Part shown: piece after piece, positions 1 to 12,108 of the stretch
Layout of the letters: each line of letters begins with the position of its first letter
Numbering within the stretch: the first letter of the stretch is position 1
Origin: Toxorhynchites rutilus septentrionalis
Taxonomy: Eukaryota > Arthropoda > Insecta > Diptera > Culicidae
Reading direction: 5' to 3'
Length of the DNA stretch: 64,000 nucleotides
Assembly: GCF_029784135.1 (NCBI RefSeq)
Contig: NC_073746.1
Location: forward strand, 289,284,089 to 289,348,088
The notes under the pieces: model-generated
The model's input: only the letters and a program-made list of their open reading frames with translations
Databases searched by the model: none
Told to the model about the DNA's origin: nothing
Translations under genes and position numbers: made by a program

Positions 1-84
1 GAGCAACGAAGAGGAAATAGTAAGATGTAAAGTCTCCGTGAACAAAGGAAAAGAAGAAGAACGAAAGGGAATATTGGCCTAGCG

Positions 85-393
85 CAGGGGTTTTCAGATT
101 TTTTTTATGGCAGAGCACTTTTTATAGCAAAAAAAAATAGATGGAGCACCTACATTTTTCCATCAACAAAACAAATCCTACTTGCATTGACATTACCTAA
201 CTGGGAACAACTATATTTCGGTTGCGTGCCGCAGTTACACGGCATTTTACCCGAAGTAAACAAAATAAAGCACTGTATGCGCTGTGAAATCGAATTAAAG
301 ATTGTTTTATTCCAAGGTGGGTTTTCAAGTGGAGCATTTGCTATAACTTAGCGGAGCACAAATTTCCGGCGGAGCACCATTTGAAAACCCCTG
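85..393. mobile_element. hAT-type MITE with 8-bp target duplication
   Basis: A 309-bp non-autonomous DNA element. It starts CAGGGGTTTTCA and ends TGAAAACCCCTG, a perfect inverted pair. The flanks carry an identical 8-bp duplication, GCCTAGCG, at 77-84 and 394-401. An 8-bp duplication and CAGGG-type ends are the known signature of the hAT superfamily. Subterminal GGAGCAC motifs recur near both ends (about 141-147, 331-336, 350-356 and 371-376), as expected of transposase-binding repeats. No coding sequence is present, so it would need a transposase supplied elsewhere. The exact duplication suggests a fairly young insertion. Confidence 0.9.
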
Positions 394-401
394 GCCTAGC
401 G

Positions 402-1311
402 TATAAACAGTGGATCTCGCTGAGGCAAACTTTCATTCTTCGTGAGGAAATCGACTGAACAACATTGTTGCTGGGCGAGCTGGACGGCGAGGGATCGAAT
501 GCCTTTCTCAAGGCAATAGGGGTGGAGGAGTAATGTTATGGATAAAGTAAAGTTTTCCAAGGGCCTTTTTGAAGGTTACAGACGAATGAACTGAAGAAGT
601 TCAAAGTATCAAGCAAGAAACCTCATTTATATCTGCTCCCGTGTGCATTGGCCCTGTAACGATGCAACTATCGCCTAATTTTTTATGCTATGATTGATGA
701 TTGTTTGGTGTTGCAAATTATTCAATCGTAATGATAAATATAAACAAGGAGGGGAGATAGCGAGAGGGAAATATTTTCGCTAGGGTATTGGTAATGAATC
801 TCTGCTGAGGCAAACATTCAACCTTTTTCCAAGCAGTTAACATTGTTTGTTTTCTGTCATCAATGCATTGAACTGACGCTATGGAGAAGCAGATGTTAAG
901 GTTGTGCACCAAAAAACTATTTGGGAAATACCAAGATATTCAATAAGTTACATCAAGTTATTAATTTATTTGGGCTCGCGTGCCAGTCGCAAAACTGCTT
1001 TCAACTAGGATTGCATTTGCGCTAATCTTGATCATAATGAAGCAGTGCTACTCTTTTCGAGGTCGTTGAGATTAACAGATAGAGTTTATTTCGTTTATTT
1101 AGTCACCAAGAAAGTAAGTGTCGTTCTGAAACGTTGTATGTGATTTGGTTTCGCTTGCCTGTAGTAAAACTTTCTCCACTAAGAATTGCAGCAGTGCTTA
1201 TCTCGAGCATGTATTGTTCTGCGAGCACAAGGATGAATCATCAAACAATTATCGTCAAATAATTCTACAATAAAAAAATGGGTGGGTTATATCTATGATA
1301 TAACCGCAAGG
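402..1311. other. unassigned AT-rich stretch
   Basis: No open frame in this stretch resembles a known protein and I see no complete repeat ends. The last 30 bases (about 1282-1311) are shared with the sequence just before copy D (26646-26675), so the neighbouring repeat family may extend slightly into it. Confidence 0.4.
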
Positions 1312-2360
1312 TTGACGTGGGACTATCTTAGCTTAGCAATCATTTGTTTGTATTGATTAAATTTTTGATTGAATGAAACAATTTTCCAATTCAATTAAAT
1401 GTGAGTAAAATTATTGTACAAAGGCTATGTAATGTCGATTCATGCATTGTGATAGATTATGTTCTTCGTTTCAAGTAAATTTAATGACAGTCCTTTTACA
1501 TTTGGTATGATGGATAGGACAAAATATGTGAACGGAAGAATTATCAAACGATTATTTATTTTACTTCTACCCCTAAAGTTTGCATCTCTCAAGTGTATGT
1601 ACTTCTCGAACTGCGAATTTGCTTGATTTGATGAACTTTAGGCACTCAGTTTCGAACATGTACCTTAAACGCATATTGTTTAATCAATAGGCGTTATCGC
1701 AGCAAATGGTTATCAACATTTTGCCTAATCATCAAATGGTGTGCTTAGAAATTCTGTGAGCTGAACATATGAAGGCATATCCTTCAATGCAATCTTGAAT
1801 AACCGAGCAAAAACGTTGTACCCGTAGCCGTACCCGTACCCGCTATGCAAAACAAAACTGCGGGTGCAGAAATACCCCCGACTTGCATGAACCAACAACT
1901 TCAACTTCTATAGAACAAAAATACCTCCGACCTGCATGAATTTGCAATGCCAATTTCTCCAGGCACATTAGTTTTGAAATCTCTGTTAGGGAACACACCG
2001 AGCAAAAGCTCGCCCTACTTTCATGTATTTTCAATGCCGATTTCCACAAGTCTGCTTGGTTTTGATGGTCGTGTTGGGGAAACCGTAAATGGGGCCACTC
2101 AAAACAAGGCAGTTAGGGCGTTTAGATAACGCTCAACATGTCACAGTTAATCAATTGTTTATCTAATGAAACATAACATTCTATTAATTGCGATAGATGC
2201 GTAGAAATATTCCCTATAAATTGATGCAAACATCTCTCCGATCCAGTAAGAAATGTTCGAGTTATAAGCATTCGAAATCTTGCATTTTTTCCTGCATGTT
2301 TTGTGTTTAGGTTTTCATTTTACCCCCCGTATATTCCGGTTAGACGTAGTCCCACGTCAA
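1312..2360. mobile_element. unnamed 1.05-kb repeat, copy A
   Basis: The left end reads TTGACGTGGGACTA and the right end TAGTCCCACGTCAA, a perfect 14-bp inverted pair. Copy D at 26676-27720 has matching ends and almost the same length (1049 against 1045 bp). The right half (about 2050-2290) recurs inverted in copies B (5.6 kb and 6.3 kb) and C (20.2-20.5 kb), including the stretch around TTATAAGCATTCGAAAT. No frame shows a recognisable transposase, so this is best read as a non-autonomous DNA element. I do not recognise the family by name. Confidence 0.6.
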
Positions 2361-2609
2361 AAAAAATTCAGGGCGATCAAACTGGTAGAATGGTTATTTC
2401 TAAATTTTCGTGGCATTATAAAATATAACAAGCGACTTGAATTAAATTGCAGCGTAGTTCTGCGTCAACAATGCGGTCGTGTCTTGAACACAACCTTATA
2501 TTTTTTTTGTTCTTTTCACAGATGTTATACAAGTTATATTCTTAACTTTACTTATTGAATATTAAATTCTTTCGTTATCCGATTTTCTGCTTCGTATTAA
2601 TTATTTCTC

Positions 2610-2689
<80 letters not shown>

Positions 2690-5514
2690 ATGTATATTAT
2701 TAACCTAACCAATGCTATTTTGAATGCAATTGCAACAGCATTTTTAATTTTCTCATTATCCATTTTCCTGCTTCGTATTCAACATTCATAACATCTCCAA
2801 TTACTTTCATGAACTAACCTCAAATATTTTTTTCTGCTTTTGTTGTCTATTTCTTACGTTACGATCAAGAAATGTTCTCAAAATTTCCAAAATAGATTTC
2901 AGAAACGTTTCTATTGTTCCATCTCAATTCCCGTAGTTCCCTTCTAAAAACAAACATCGAAGGTTCTATTACCCTTGAATTGAAGGTAATTACTCTTATT
3001 GTCAACCGTAATGCCGCTTGGTGTTAGGGGAACCGCGGGTAATACGGTAGTGGGGGTAATATGGACAGATGGTTGATTTGTATAGTTACATTTTCCATGC
3101 ATGATTCCGCGTGTGGATGTAATTTTAGCTGCTTCAATATTAAGCATTTTGAGTGGTTTAATATTTTGATATTTTATTCACTGATGGTTATATGTCGGTG
3201 AGTTAACAGAGAAGTGATATTAGGTATGTACGGAAAAGTAAATTCCAATGAATATCTGGCTGATCTGAGGATCGAAAAGTGTGGTCGCCCATTCCGACTT
3301 TGTCCGTGGAAGAAGGCGGAAGCGGTTAGTGATTTTGTACCGCGTGTTACCCGTGTTGAAGGTAAAAGTCGGGAAGTAAGTTGCATCGCAGTTGGTATAC
3401 TAAAGGTTATCCTGTTTTTTCCTCCTTTTTTGTAATATGTAGTGAGATTAGAAAACTAGTAGTGCGAATTAATTGATACGCTGAAGAAGTTAGATACTCT
3501 CCAGTGCACCAGCAAACCCAATTGGAGGTAAGCCTAAAACGTGGCACGTGGCTAAAATTACAATAATTCTATTGTGGCTTTTGTGGTATTTCGTTTTTTT
3601 ATGTGGTATGTAGAAAAAGCCGCTTACTAACCCCACGTGCGAGGTTGGAAGTTACCATCACACCTTGATGGTACGCAAGACGGCACTCGCGCCAAAAGGG
3701 AAAACAGCACACAGTACGCAGCACGGAGCCGTCACTCGTCCGTGTGCGTACTCGAGATTCATTGTCCCATTCACCGTCTGCAGCGAACGACGGTAAAGCA
3801 GAACCACGTAAAATCCTAGGTCGTGAGTACAAATCTATTTATTTCCGTAACTAATACATGCGCATGTAGGGAATAAATAGAGACAGAAGAACCACACAAC
3901 TAATAAATGCCACACTAGATTTTGAAGAGTGTTCTTACCGACAGTGAGCGCAAGTCCGTCGGCAGAAAGAAAAGCCTGGATGAGATGAGGCGACAGAGTA
4001 GTTAGGAAACGTGCCGTTCAGAGAATCGATGGGTCTCAGAGGATCGAAACCCAAATTACCAAATAAAATGTTTATATAGATGTTTAAGGAAAATAATGTT
4101 CGTAATTTATGTTGTCTCAGATATATCTGAAATGAATCCGTTGTGGGGAAATATATAATTAATTTGTTTCAAAAATTATTATTGTAAATAAATGTTTATG
4201 TAGCTCTTGATTGTTATGCAAGGAAAACTTTGCGTATTTACTGGCTCGCGGTGTGGCCTAAAACCCGTCAAACCGAATAGATTTTTCAGTGTGAGGACAC
4301 GAGTCCAGGGTTGAGACTCGTTTCTGTTGTTGCATACAGCTTCAACCCCTGCTTCCTCTTCTGAAGCAAGCTTCAAGGTGGGTGGGACCGATCATCATTG
4401 AGGTAGATCCAGTGATGAAAATTTCAGTAGAAACGGTGTTCATTGAGAACCACCGGAGTGAAATTCGGAACGCGGACAAACGGTGTCGCGGATCTCTCTT
4501 TGGAGCGCAGCCAACAGTCGCGGAACAAACCGAGTTTAGCGACAAAAGGACAAACCCGCCCTCAGGTGTTGGGTGTCTCAAAGCCGGGCAACTACAGCAA
4601 ACACGGCGGCGGCTGGTCTTCTCTTCGCAGGAGTGGCGCACAAGCCAGCCGCTTATCTACGTAAAAGCCCCGGTAGCGACTGGCTCGCACGCTTTCCCAG
4701 CGTCGCGGGTTACAGACTAAACCACATTTGTCGCAGTTGTCAGAAGTCATGTTCCCTATATTATACGCTTGTAATTTTCCACGATTTGTAATTATATCAT
4801 TTAGAATCCAAAAGCTTTGAAACGATTCTGAGATGAGTGAAAATTGATAGATACGTTTTCCCAAACGACTCTTCAATCGGCAGTCACACGATCCTCAACG
4901 CTCGGTGTCTGGATTGATGATTTCAGAAAATGACCATACGAAAGCTTCGTGGTCGTTAAATCGAAATTTTCCCTAACATAGATATCTTCGGTTAGCCATT
5001 CTCTCACATTTCTAGTCAGTTTTTCAGGATGACTGCACGAAATCAAGAAGCGATTCGAGCATGAAATGAATTGTGAACATGAAAATGTTGCTTTAGAAAT
5101 TTTGTTTGATACCAAAAGTCTTAAAATTGCATAAAACGTCGAGATCTACTGTCATATCGAAACATTTGTTTTTTGTCGAAAATCGACACTCTGGCTCTTA
5201 GTCTTTTTTCGAGATACGAGGCAAAATGTATGGTTTAGTGTGTCAATGAAAATGGCCTTCTCGATTTTTCGTATGAAACTTCGTGCGAAATATTTATTTG
5301 CACGATAAAATATCCAATACATGAATGCATGTTTTTTGAAAACCGGAAAATCACCCTAGAGGAGAGTACAGGAAATCGGGGTTTTCAAATTGATTTTTAT
5401 GCCAAATGTTTTATAACGCACGAGTCGTCGAGATCTGTGAGATCTATGAGCACTGCGTATCATCCGCTCGCAGATAATCGTGGTAGTACTATATTTGGTT
5501 CCCAACCTCCTTTT
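2361..5514. other. unassigned stretch with microsatellite and GC-rich patch
   Basis: No recognised gene. It contains a TA microsatellite (annotated separately), a stretch at 2450-2505 shared with 22085-22135 (motif ATGCGGTCGTGTC), and a GC-richer patch at about 4440-4740 with overlapping open frames on both strands. The longest, 112 codons at 4382-4720 on the plus strand, matches no family I know. These frames are probably accidental, or an eroded LINE ORF1. Confidence 0.4.
2615..2684. repeat. (TA)n microsatellite
   Basis: About 70 bases of uninterrupted alternating T and A. It is bracketed by two similar segments (about 2575-2613 and 2753-2803), each containing TGCTTCGTATT, so the microsatellite lies between imperfect direct repeats. 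Confidence 0.95.
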
Positions 5515-6500
5515 TTGTCGTGGGACTATGTCTAACCGCAAAAAAAAGGGGGGGGGGATGGTAAAATGAAAACTTAAGAACTAAATATGCAGGAAAAAAT
5601 TGATAGATTTCGAATGCTTATAACTCGAATATTTCTTAATAAATCCGAAAGATGTTTGCATAAATTGATAGGAAATATTTCTACGCAGCTATCACAATCA
5701 ATACAGGGTCCATCAGATTAAACGCTCACGCAACAAATTTTAATAACTTCTACAAAAGTGAACCGATTTTTATTTTTAAAACACGAAAATAAAGCTTATT
5801 TCAGGACATTTTTGATGTGACCACCCCTTTTTTCGATAACGCGTTTTAAACGGTGAACAAAATTATTCATGCACAACTCTAATAAATATTACTAGTTCGA
5901 TGCTGTTGAAAATCCGAGTTATTTCTTGTTTAAGTTCCTCCAAATTTTGTGGCTTATTAACATAGAAACGGTCCTACACGTACCCCCAGCGGAAATAATC
6001 GACGTCCGGAAATGTTGAAATTCTTACCATAAGAGGACAACGTTTCATTAAGGCTTCGGTTGCTCAAGTAATACGATTTGACTAAAAATACACGTTCTTG
6101 TAAATTGTACATCTTGACACTGAAAACCATCCGATCAGACTGAACGAGTAGCCGAATATTATCGTCCCGAAGTGGGGAATGCAATGTTACCATCAACGGA
6201 ACGAAACAAATTTTTATAAGGAACTATTCGTTTTTTTTTGGCGTGAGTGATTAATCTGAAAAATGGTATTTTTCATGAGATAAGCAATTGTTAAATGTCA
6301 AGCGCTATCTAAACGGCATAGCTGCTCCGTTTTGATTGGCCCGATTTACGGTTTTCCCAACACAGCCATCGAAACCAAGACACCTGTGGAAATTGGCATT
6401 GCAAATACATGCAAGTTGGGAGAATTTTGCTCCCACGGACATGTGTTTCCTAACACAGCCATCAAAACCAAGGTACCTTATATGACTTGGCGTTTGTTCA
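5515..6500. mobile_element. unnamed 1.05-kb repeat, copy B (inverted, interrupted)
   Basis: This begins with the GTGGGACTATGTCTAACC end seen inverted in copy A. It continues with the shared segment TTTCGAATGCTTATAACTCG at about 5607. It is interrupted at 5704-6266 by a separate element and resumes at 6267 with sequence shared with copies A and C (for example ATTTACGGTTTTCCCAACAC at 6349). The far end is not recognisable, so this copy is truncated near 6500. Confidence 0.6.
5704..6266 (-). mobile_element. internally deleted Tc1/mariner-group transposon
   Basis: A 563-bp insertion flanked by TA on both sides (5702-5703 and 6267-6268). The sequence outside resumes copy B, and copies A and C give the uninterrupted version. 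The ends are imperfect inverted repeats sharing CAGATTAA and CTCACGC. The minus strand codes for two pieces of an IS630/Tc1/mariner-group transposase: an N-terminal helix-turn-helix piece (VKSYY..NRSLNET at about 6035-6120) and a C-terminal piece (VNKPQNLEELKQEITRIFNS at about 5890-5960). The central catalytic region is missing. It is a non-autonomous deletion derivative; the second piece also contains stops. Confidence 0.7.
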
Positions 6501-6848
6501 AATTCTTTACTTACGCAGCAAATATGTTGAATTCAAATGAATTCGAAAATTGTTTCCTTCAATCAATACAACCCTTGTATCTTCAAAAAATAATTGATGA
6601 ATTTCCAATATCCACGACCTCGCGGTACGAAATCATCTGGTTGTATTTTAACCTTCATAAATATTGCACAGTGATCTGAGAAGAACACAAAAAGTGTTGA
6701 AAAATCTAATACATTTCGAACAAAATTTCTCGTTCCTGAAAAAAGTAAAATGGTTTCTATTCAAATCCATCGCAATGTCTTTCAATTTAAAAATTATGTC
6801 TGAAAAATTCAATTTAAGAATATCTTTCAAAAGACTGTTCGTTATATT

Positions 6849-7140
6849 TTAGGTGATGTTTCGAAGTCGAAGACTAGTGCCACAAGAGCTCAATTTTGTT
6901 CAAAAATTTCATCGCAACCAAGTGGCTGAAGATATGCTTGAACGATCAAAATCTGATCCCACGTTCGTCCAACGTATAGTTACTGGCAACGAGACATGAC
7001 ATTTTCCCTTTTTCCGAAACTCAAATTACCATTTCGTGCGACCCATTTAGACAGCATTGAAGACATAAAAATGAATTCGCTGCGTGAACTGAAGGCAATT
7101 CCTGAATACAGCTACCTATAAAAAGTGCTTCGATGACTAG
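6849..7140 (+). pseudogene. mariner-like transposase relic
   Basis: Plus-strand translation shows AEDMLERSKSDPTFVQRIVT followed by GNET, the region around the first catalytic aspartate of mariner transposases. Here the usual aspartate codes for asparagine and a stop follows at once. The next recognisable piece is the extreme C-terminus (FPKLKLPF, then SIEDIKMNSLRELKAIPEY). The whole central part with the second and third catalytic residues is deleted. The C-terminal piece closely matches the minus-strand relic at 12109-12540, so both derive from one family. Non-functional. Confidence 0.75.
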
Positions 7141-9305
7141 ATTGTTTGTTGGAAAAAGTGTATTGTTTCAGAAGGAAAATATAAATTAAGATGGTAAATA
7201 AAGCATTTTCACGAAAACACAAAATCCCGGTACATATTCGATAGAATGTATTTCCAATCCAATTGTAAAAACTTCTACATTTTTGAGGGAAAAAATTGAA
7301 TATAATGGTTTTTTTTATGCATCTCTGCGATTTGTTGGACCACAGTTTAGATGTTTTCCTAAATATTGCCTCAGTGGTATCCTGGTCTAAAATCATTGTT
7401 CAATTCCGTATCCCCATCCACGGAAGAGACAGCAAAGAACTTTGTTTCCTTAACGAACTTGCAACAACCTCCGTTCCGTCACCAAGAGGTACCCTCAGAG
7501 ACACCTTCGTGAAACATAAAAATGTTCCACTAGCATAAATAAAGAGCTTTCATGCCCATGCAATTCGCTGTCGCGGTCGGGTGCATGAAGAATGCACTCG
7601 AAACGATTTTAGTGTCACGCTCATACGGGTTCCCCACACTGTTGCGCGTCACTTGACCTGGTGCCACAGCTACAAACAAGCATTCATCCGGAGCCTCGAG
7701 GATGGCGATAACCGCCAGCCAATTTTCTGATTGTATCAAAACTGCTTCCGTCGGAAATAAGTACATCCAGTGCGAGCGGGCAAACGAAACACACACGGAG
7801 CATAAATTTGGTGGCAAAACGACGAGCCAGCGGAATGGAAACAAGTTGGCTAACGCATCTGGTGAAGTGGCGAAGAAAATTTTGGCTTTGGAGAGAAAGT
7901 AAAGTTATGGATTTTTCCGCCGGCAAGAGGGAGGAACACTTTTACGATATTGGATGGGATGGCACAGGGAGAAGTCCGGAAAGCGTTGATAGGAAATCAA
8001 TAGCGAGATCTCGTCACGACGCAGTGGCACTGGGAAAGAAAAGTTGTGGGGTGAAATTTGGGGTGGGTCAGTTTATTGAGATCATCTGAGGGGAAGCGAA
8101 TGCTTGTTTTCACTTATCCCAGATGAACAAATCGATCCGTGGCCAGAAGTTCGCTATCGTGGGTAGTGGTATTTATCGAATCTACTAATTAACATCCACC
8201 GAGCTGTTGTTTATTATTCATTATTTTTTGGGGACGTTGCGGTACAAGGACTCTTCTCAGCTCGAGAGAACCAATTCGTTCCCACATGTTACCATGTAAA
8301 AGCGCGCTGCCGAACGTAATTTCAGCTCATGGCAGTGTGTCGCATGAAACTAATTACGTGGTTCTGGCATGAAATAGAACCACTGGTTCTCTGATGATGG
8401 AACTAGTTTCGGCAACAGCTGCAGCGGTTATGATTGCGCGAAAAAAAAAAAGAATTTCTTCCACACAACCAATAGAAATGAAACCCATCGCATTTCCAGT
8501 TTTTCGCTCAGATTACAGCTATTCCACCGAATTATGCCCCTTAACCCAGATTGGTAAAAACATGTTGTTCTCAGTTGGAAAATGAAACGATGCTCACGAT
8601 ACTCATGAGTTGTAACAATGCTCTATAACAAGAAGATCACAGAGATTTTAAGTAATATAGTTCGGGTGCTATGCGATGTCAATTCATTAAAAATGAAATC
8701 ACTGATGGGCCAGCAACTCACCCATAAGCAAAAATCGTTTTTAACCGTCTTGGTAGATTGAACAATCGCATTTATTGCGTGTCGTATTTAGCATATCGTT
8801 AACAACAGAAGAAACAAAGTCTTTACCGAGATCAGCGCGATATATTTCGACATGAAATTCCGTTCAATCAAAACTTACATTGCAATGTTCGTTTCTTCTG
8901 CTAATAATATTATGGATTATTCGCGGTTATTGAGCAACATTTCTCTTTTAATGTTTCCCAAGCATTTTATGTCGATGACCTGCCACTGATTTTTTTTTAT
9001 TTCTAGAGTGTTCTTGCCATTGACGAACTACTGTTTTGTTAGTAGTGACATAGATGTAAGCATTCCATATTGTCCGCATTTTTTTTTCACTAATAAAGGA
9101 ACGAATTTTTTTTTGTGTTTTTAAAGAAAATGCTTGATCTAAATTTTTAAAATCACCTTCAAAATAATCCAGTCATCGAAACGCTTCATTAAGAGATTTC
9201 AAGCGCATATTGCTCAAAATCGTTATTTCGACATATGTATGTGTTATATGTTGTATTAGACAGAAAATTATTCAAAAAAATTTGCTTGAACACGAACAGA
9301 AAGTA
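7141..9305. other. unassigned stretch, GC-richer at 7.5-8.1 kb
   Basis: The patch at about 7530-8150 is noticeably less AT-rich and has overlapping open frames on both strands (up to 104 codons). None shows a known motif or domain. It could be host regulatory or transcribed non-coding sequence. The rest is AT-rich and I see nothing identifiable in it. Confidence 0.35.
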
Positions 9306-9769
9306 CAGTGATGCTTCTGAATCCGGACGCTTTTCTATCCGGACACTTTTTCATTACATTCAATATTATGCTAAAACCATGACATTTTTTGCATGTTGAA
9401 TTGATGTGCCTGATAGTTACTATTGTGTCAATTTAGTTTAGTGTCAAACATGGTACCTAGCTGTGAACATAAAAATGTTAAAAATCAAAAATCAATGTGA
9501 ATTTCACAAACCTATGTCCGGAATAAAAAGCACGTTCAGAAAATGATTCTAAATCCGGACGGTCAAAAGTTGACGATTAAATTTCTCATTGAAGAAGTTG
9601 CATAGGGGTATGTTAGAAGCCTTAGTATGGAGTATGGAGTGTGGAGCAAAGATTTTCGATCCGGGAAACCGCAAAACTCTTCGGTACACAGGACGGGGTC
9701 GATTATATGACCTGTTTGTATGTACGTGGGTAACTTTGTAACTTTTTCTGTAGCGCTGTCCTACATTTA

Positions 9770-9995
9770 TAAAAATTTCACCCCCTTACTGTTGACCGAT
9801 TGATCTGAAATTTGGAACACACCTTTATCTCTGCAGTCATTATAAAACTGCGTATTTCGTAATCTTGAAAGCCCAAAATGGCGAATTTCATATTCATATT
9901 TTTTTTTCAAAATTGCATCAAAATGTGTACCAAATGAAAGGTCTTGACTATTAGAACACACTTATTTACGAAAAACGCAAATTCAAAATGGTGAC
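9770..9995. repeat. inverted relative of the 118-bp repeat
   Basis: Read on the minus strand, this segment has the same order of motifs as the tandem unit at 10.3-10.6 kb: an ATTTTGAATTTGCG-type start, TAGTCAAGACCTTTCATTTG, then a CATTTTGATGCAATTTTGA-type stretch and CGCCATTTTG. The two blocks face each other inside the same transposon. Confidence 0.6.
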
Positions 9996-10282
9996 GGGGC
10001 CATTACCTTCAGTTTGTTGTTTCATTACATGCCCCACGATTTTATTTTAGTCTCATCAATGCCCTAGATTAATGAAGAAAGGGGTGTGATAATTACTAAT
10101 TGCTACATGCCTAATTATTTTCTAGCTTTTAGTACATCATCTGTATTGTTATTATGTTTAATCATAATGAAACCGTTGAACTTAAAAAAGTGTTTTTTAA
10201 TTATTTTATTTTAAAGTTTTTAGTACATTATCTGTATCATTAGTATATTTCTCTACAATATAACCATTCATCAATTTCTTCA

Positions 10283-10606
10283 TAATTTTGGATTTGCATT
10301 TTTCATGAATAACCGTGTTCTACTAGTCAATCGCTTTCGTTTGATACCCATATTGATGGGGTTTTGAGAAAACATGTGATCCACCATTTTGTAGTGGCCA
10401 CCAACTTGGATTTATATTTTTCATCAATGACTGTATACCACTAGTCAAGCTCTTTCATTTGATACCCATATTGATGGGGTTCTGAGAAAATATGCAATCC
10501 GCCATTTTGTAGCGGCCGCCATTTTGGATTTACATTTTCCATAAACTACTGTATTCTACTAATCAAGCCCTTTCATTTGATACTCATATTGATAGGATTT
10601 TGAAAA
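10283..10606. repeat. 118-bp tandem repeat, about 2.7 copies
   Basis: The anchor ACTAGTC/ACTAATC occurs at 10322, 10440 and 10558, exactly 118 bases apart. Each unit contains TTTGATACCCATATTGATGG or a close variant, then a CCATTTTGTAG..GGCC..CCA block and a GGATTTATATTTTTCAT-like stretch. A partial unit precedes the first anchor. Confidence 0.9.
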
Positions 10607-11207
10607 TATATATAAATGGCGCCAATAAATAATTGAATTAATAAATAACTTTTGTACCAAATCCGTTTCCATTTATTCCCGCTACTTATGACGCACCCGT
10701 TAATAAGTTCTACAATAATTAATAAATAATTTATCTCAAAGAATTGCAAAAAGAACAGGTGTCCGGATTTAAAAGCAAAAGTGTCCGGATTTCAAAGCAT
10801 GATTAAAAAAGTGTCCGGATTTAAAATCATGACACGATGAAAGAAATTTCAAATTTTGAACAAATATAACATGATTTTGTGGAGTTCTGTGATTCATAAC
10901 ATAGATGAAGGCCTTCTGATTCCACAGGAACGCTAATTTTTAGTGCTATGATATGTCAATATTTTTTAGTGGTTGAAGTTATATTCGTAAGCGCTTAAGC
11001 GTCCGGATTTCAATGCATTACTATATAGTGAAAAAGTTAAATAATTTGACGATAAAAATGGATATGTTTTTCCGATTGCACCAACCACTGGCTTTCCTCT
11101 TCGACGCAACGAGTAATCTTTTTGCCTGCAATTCGGCGTTAGCTCACAATGTGAGTCGATGCGTATCACGAGTTATTTTCCATTTTCCGGACAAATAGTC
11201 ATTTATA

Positions 11208-11680
11208 AGTTGGCAAAATCAATGGAGAGATGATTTTGGAAGATAGTTTTACTCTATTATCCCCAAAGATCGCTCAATTCGGGCTCAATTCACGTCTTTA
11301 TCGTGTAGGTATTGCTTCTAACAATTTTTGTAACTTTGGTCCAGGCTGTCATAATATTGAGCATGTTATTTGGTTATGTAAAAATGCAATTAATGAATTC
11401 AACTAGCTACTGATTTTTAAGTTCGAATGGGTATACTCACGCATATCAGATTATGATAGCTTGAGTAGTCACGATGTCTTCCTTGGAAGTACACTTCACT
11501 TCTTCAAATGCACTTGTCCATTCTACTTTACCTTCCCTATACATAAGCAGAACTTAGCACCCAACGAGATCAGTTCCCTAAATCAGCTACACGAACTTAC
11601 CAAGAGAGCACTCATGGCCATATGATACTTAATATAAATCACCTGGCTATAAAGTTATTACAACCCCCTTCAAACAATAT
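11208..11680 (+). pseudogene. I-clade LINE ORF2 C-terminal relic
   Basis: Plus-strand translation gives FYSIIPKI, then SRLYRVGIASNNFCNFGPGC and HNIEHVIWLCKN. This lines up with the segment after RNase H in the I-clade LINE at 29.9-30.25 kb (FHSIIPKV, FRFNLASSNLCVCGQGY, HDIEHIVWSC). Several stops and a deletion of the intervening residues show long decay. No RT or RNase H remains here. It is much older than the copy at 29.5-35.6 kb. Confidence 0.7.
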
Positions 11681-12108
11681 TCCGGACAACGAGAAAATGC
11701 TATTGTTATCTATAATACATTTCTGTAGTCATAGGTTTATTTAACTTAGGCTTATATTTATGTTTATCTTATCTATCCAGACAAGTGTTCAATGGTAAAT
11801 GATGACTCCGTGTCTTCTTCTGCACAATCGAATAAACAGAAGAAAAGGGTAGTAATTGCTTTAATGGTATTTCTGTGTATATTTTTGAACAGAATGTGGT
11901 TCCGGATTCAATCTCGTTATCTCGTCTAACCCCTTGAAAAGATACAAGTTCATACAAGAAAGGAACGGTTTTTTTCAGGGCTTCCATTTGATTTATCAAA
12001 AGAGAAAAAAAAATACAAATTTGGAACAATAAAAAAAAACTCAATTCAATGCAATTACTACACCCAATCACAGTCCTATGTCAAGACCCCGTTCGTCCCC
12101 TAGGCCCA
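11681..12108. other. unassigned stretch
   Basis: AT-rich. The first part (to about 11770) may be the 3' tail of the LINE relic. A 100-codon minus-strand frame at 11769-12071 has no recognisable motif. Confidence 0.4.

Larger units (their letters stand above)
9306..11023. mobile_element. non-autonomous TIR element (pogo/Tc1-like ends)
   Basis: The left end CAGTGATGCTTCTGAATCC and the inverted right end (TAGTAATGCATTGAAATCC) match imperfectly and continue into CCGGACGCTT. A TA dinucleotide lies outside each end (9304-9305 and 11024-11025), as expected for Tc1/mariner/pogo-type insertion. The motif TGTCCGGAT recurs several times near both ends (for example 10758, 10782, 10811), resembling subterminal binding repeats. 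No transposase frame remains. The centre carries a 118-bp tandem array and an inverted relative of it. Confidence 0.65.

Noticed and set aside
4240..4400. A possible tRNA-like promoter (TGGCTCGCGGTGTGG followed by GGGTTGAGACTC)
   Set aside because: Spacing and box matches are loose and no second copy is seen in the window, so a SINE or tRNA call is not supported.
4382..4720. A 112-codon plus-strand open frame
   Set aside because: GC-rich patch with open frames in several phases on both strands; no known domain and no gene context.
7530..8089. Overlapping open frames of 66-104 codons
   Set aside because: They lie on both strands of one GC-richer patch and show no domain, so they are more likely by-products of composition than genes.
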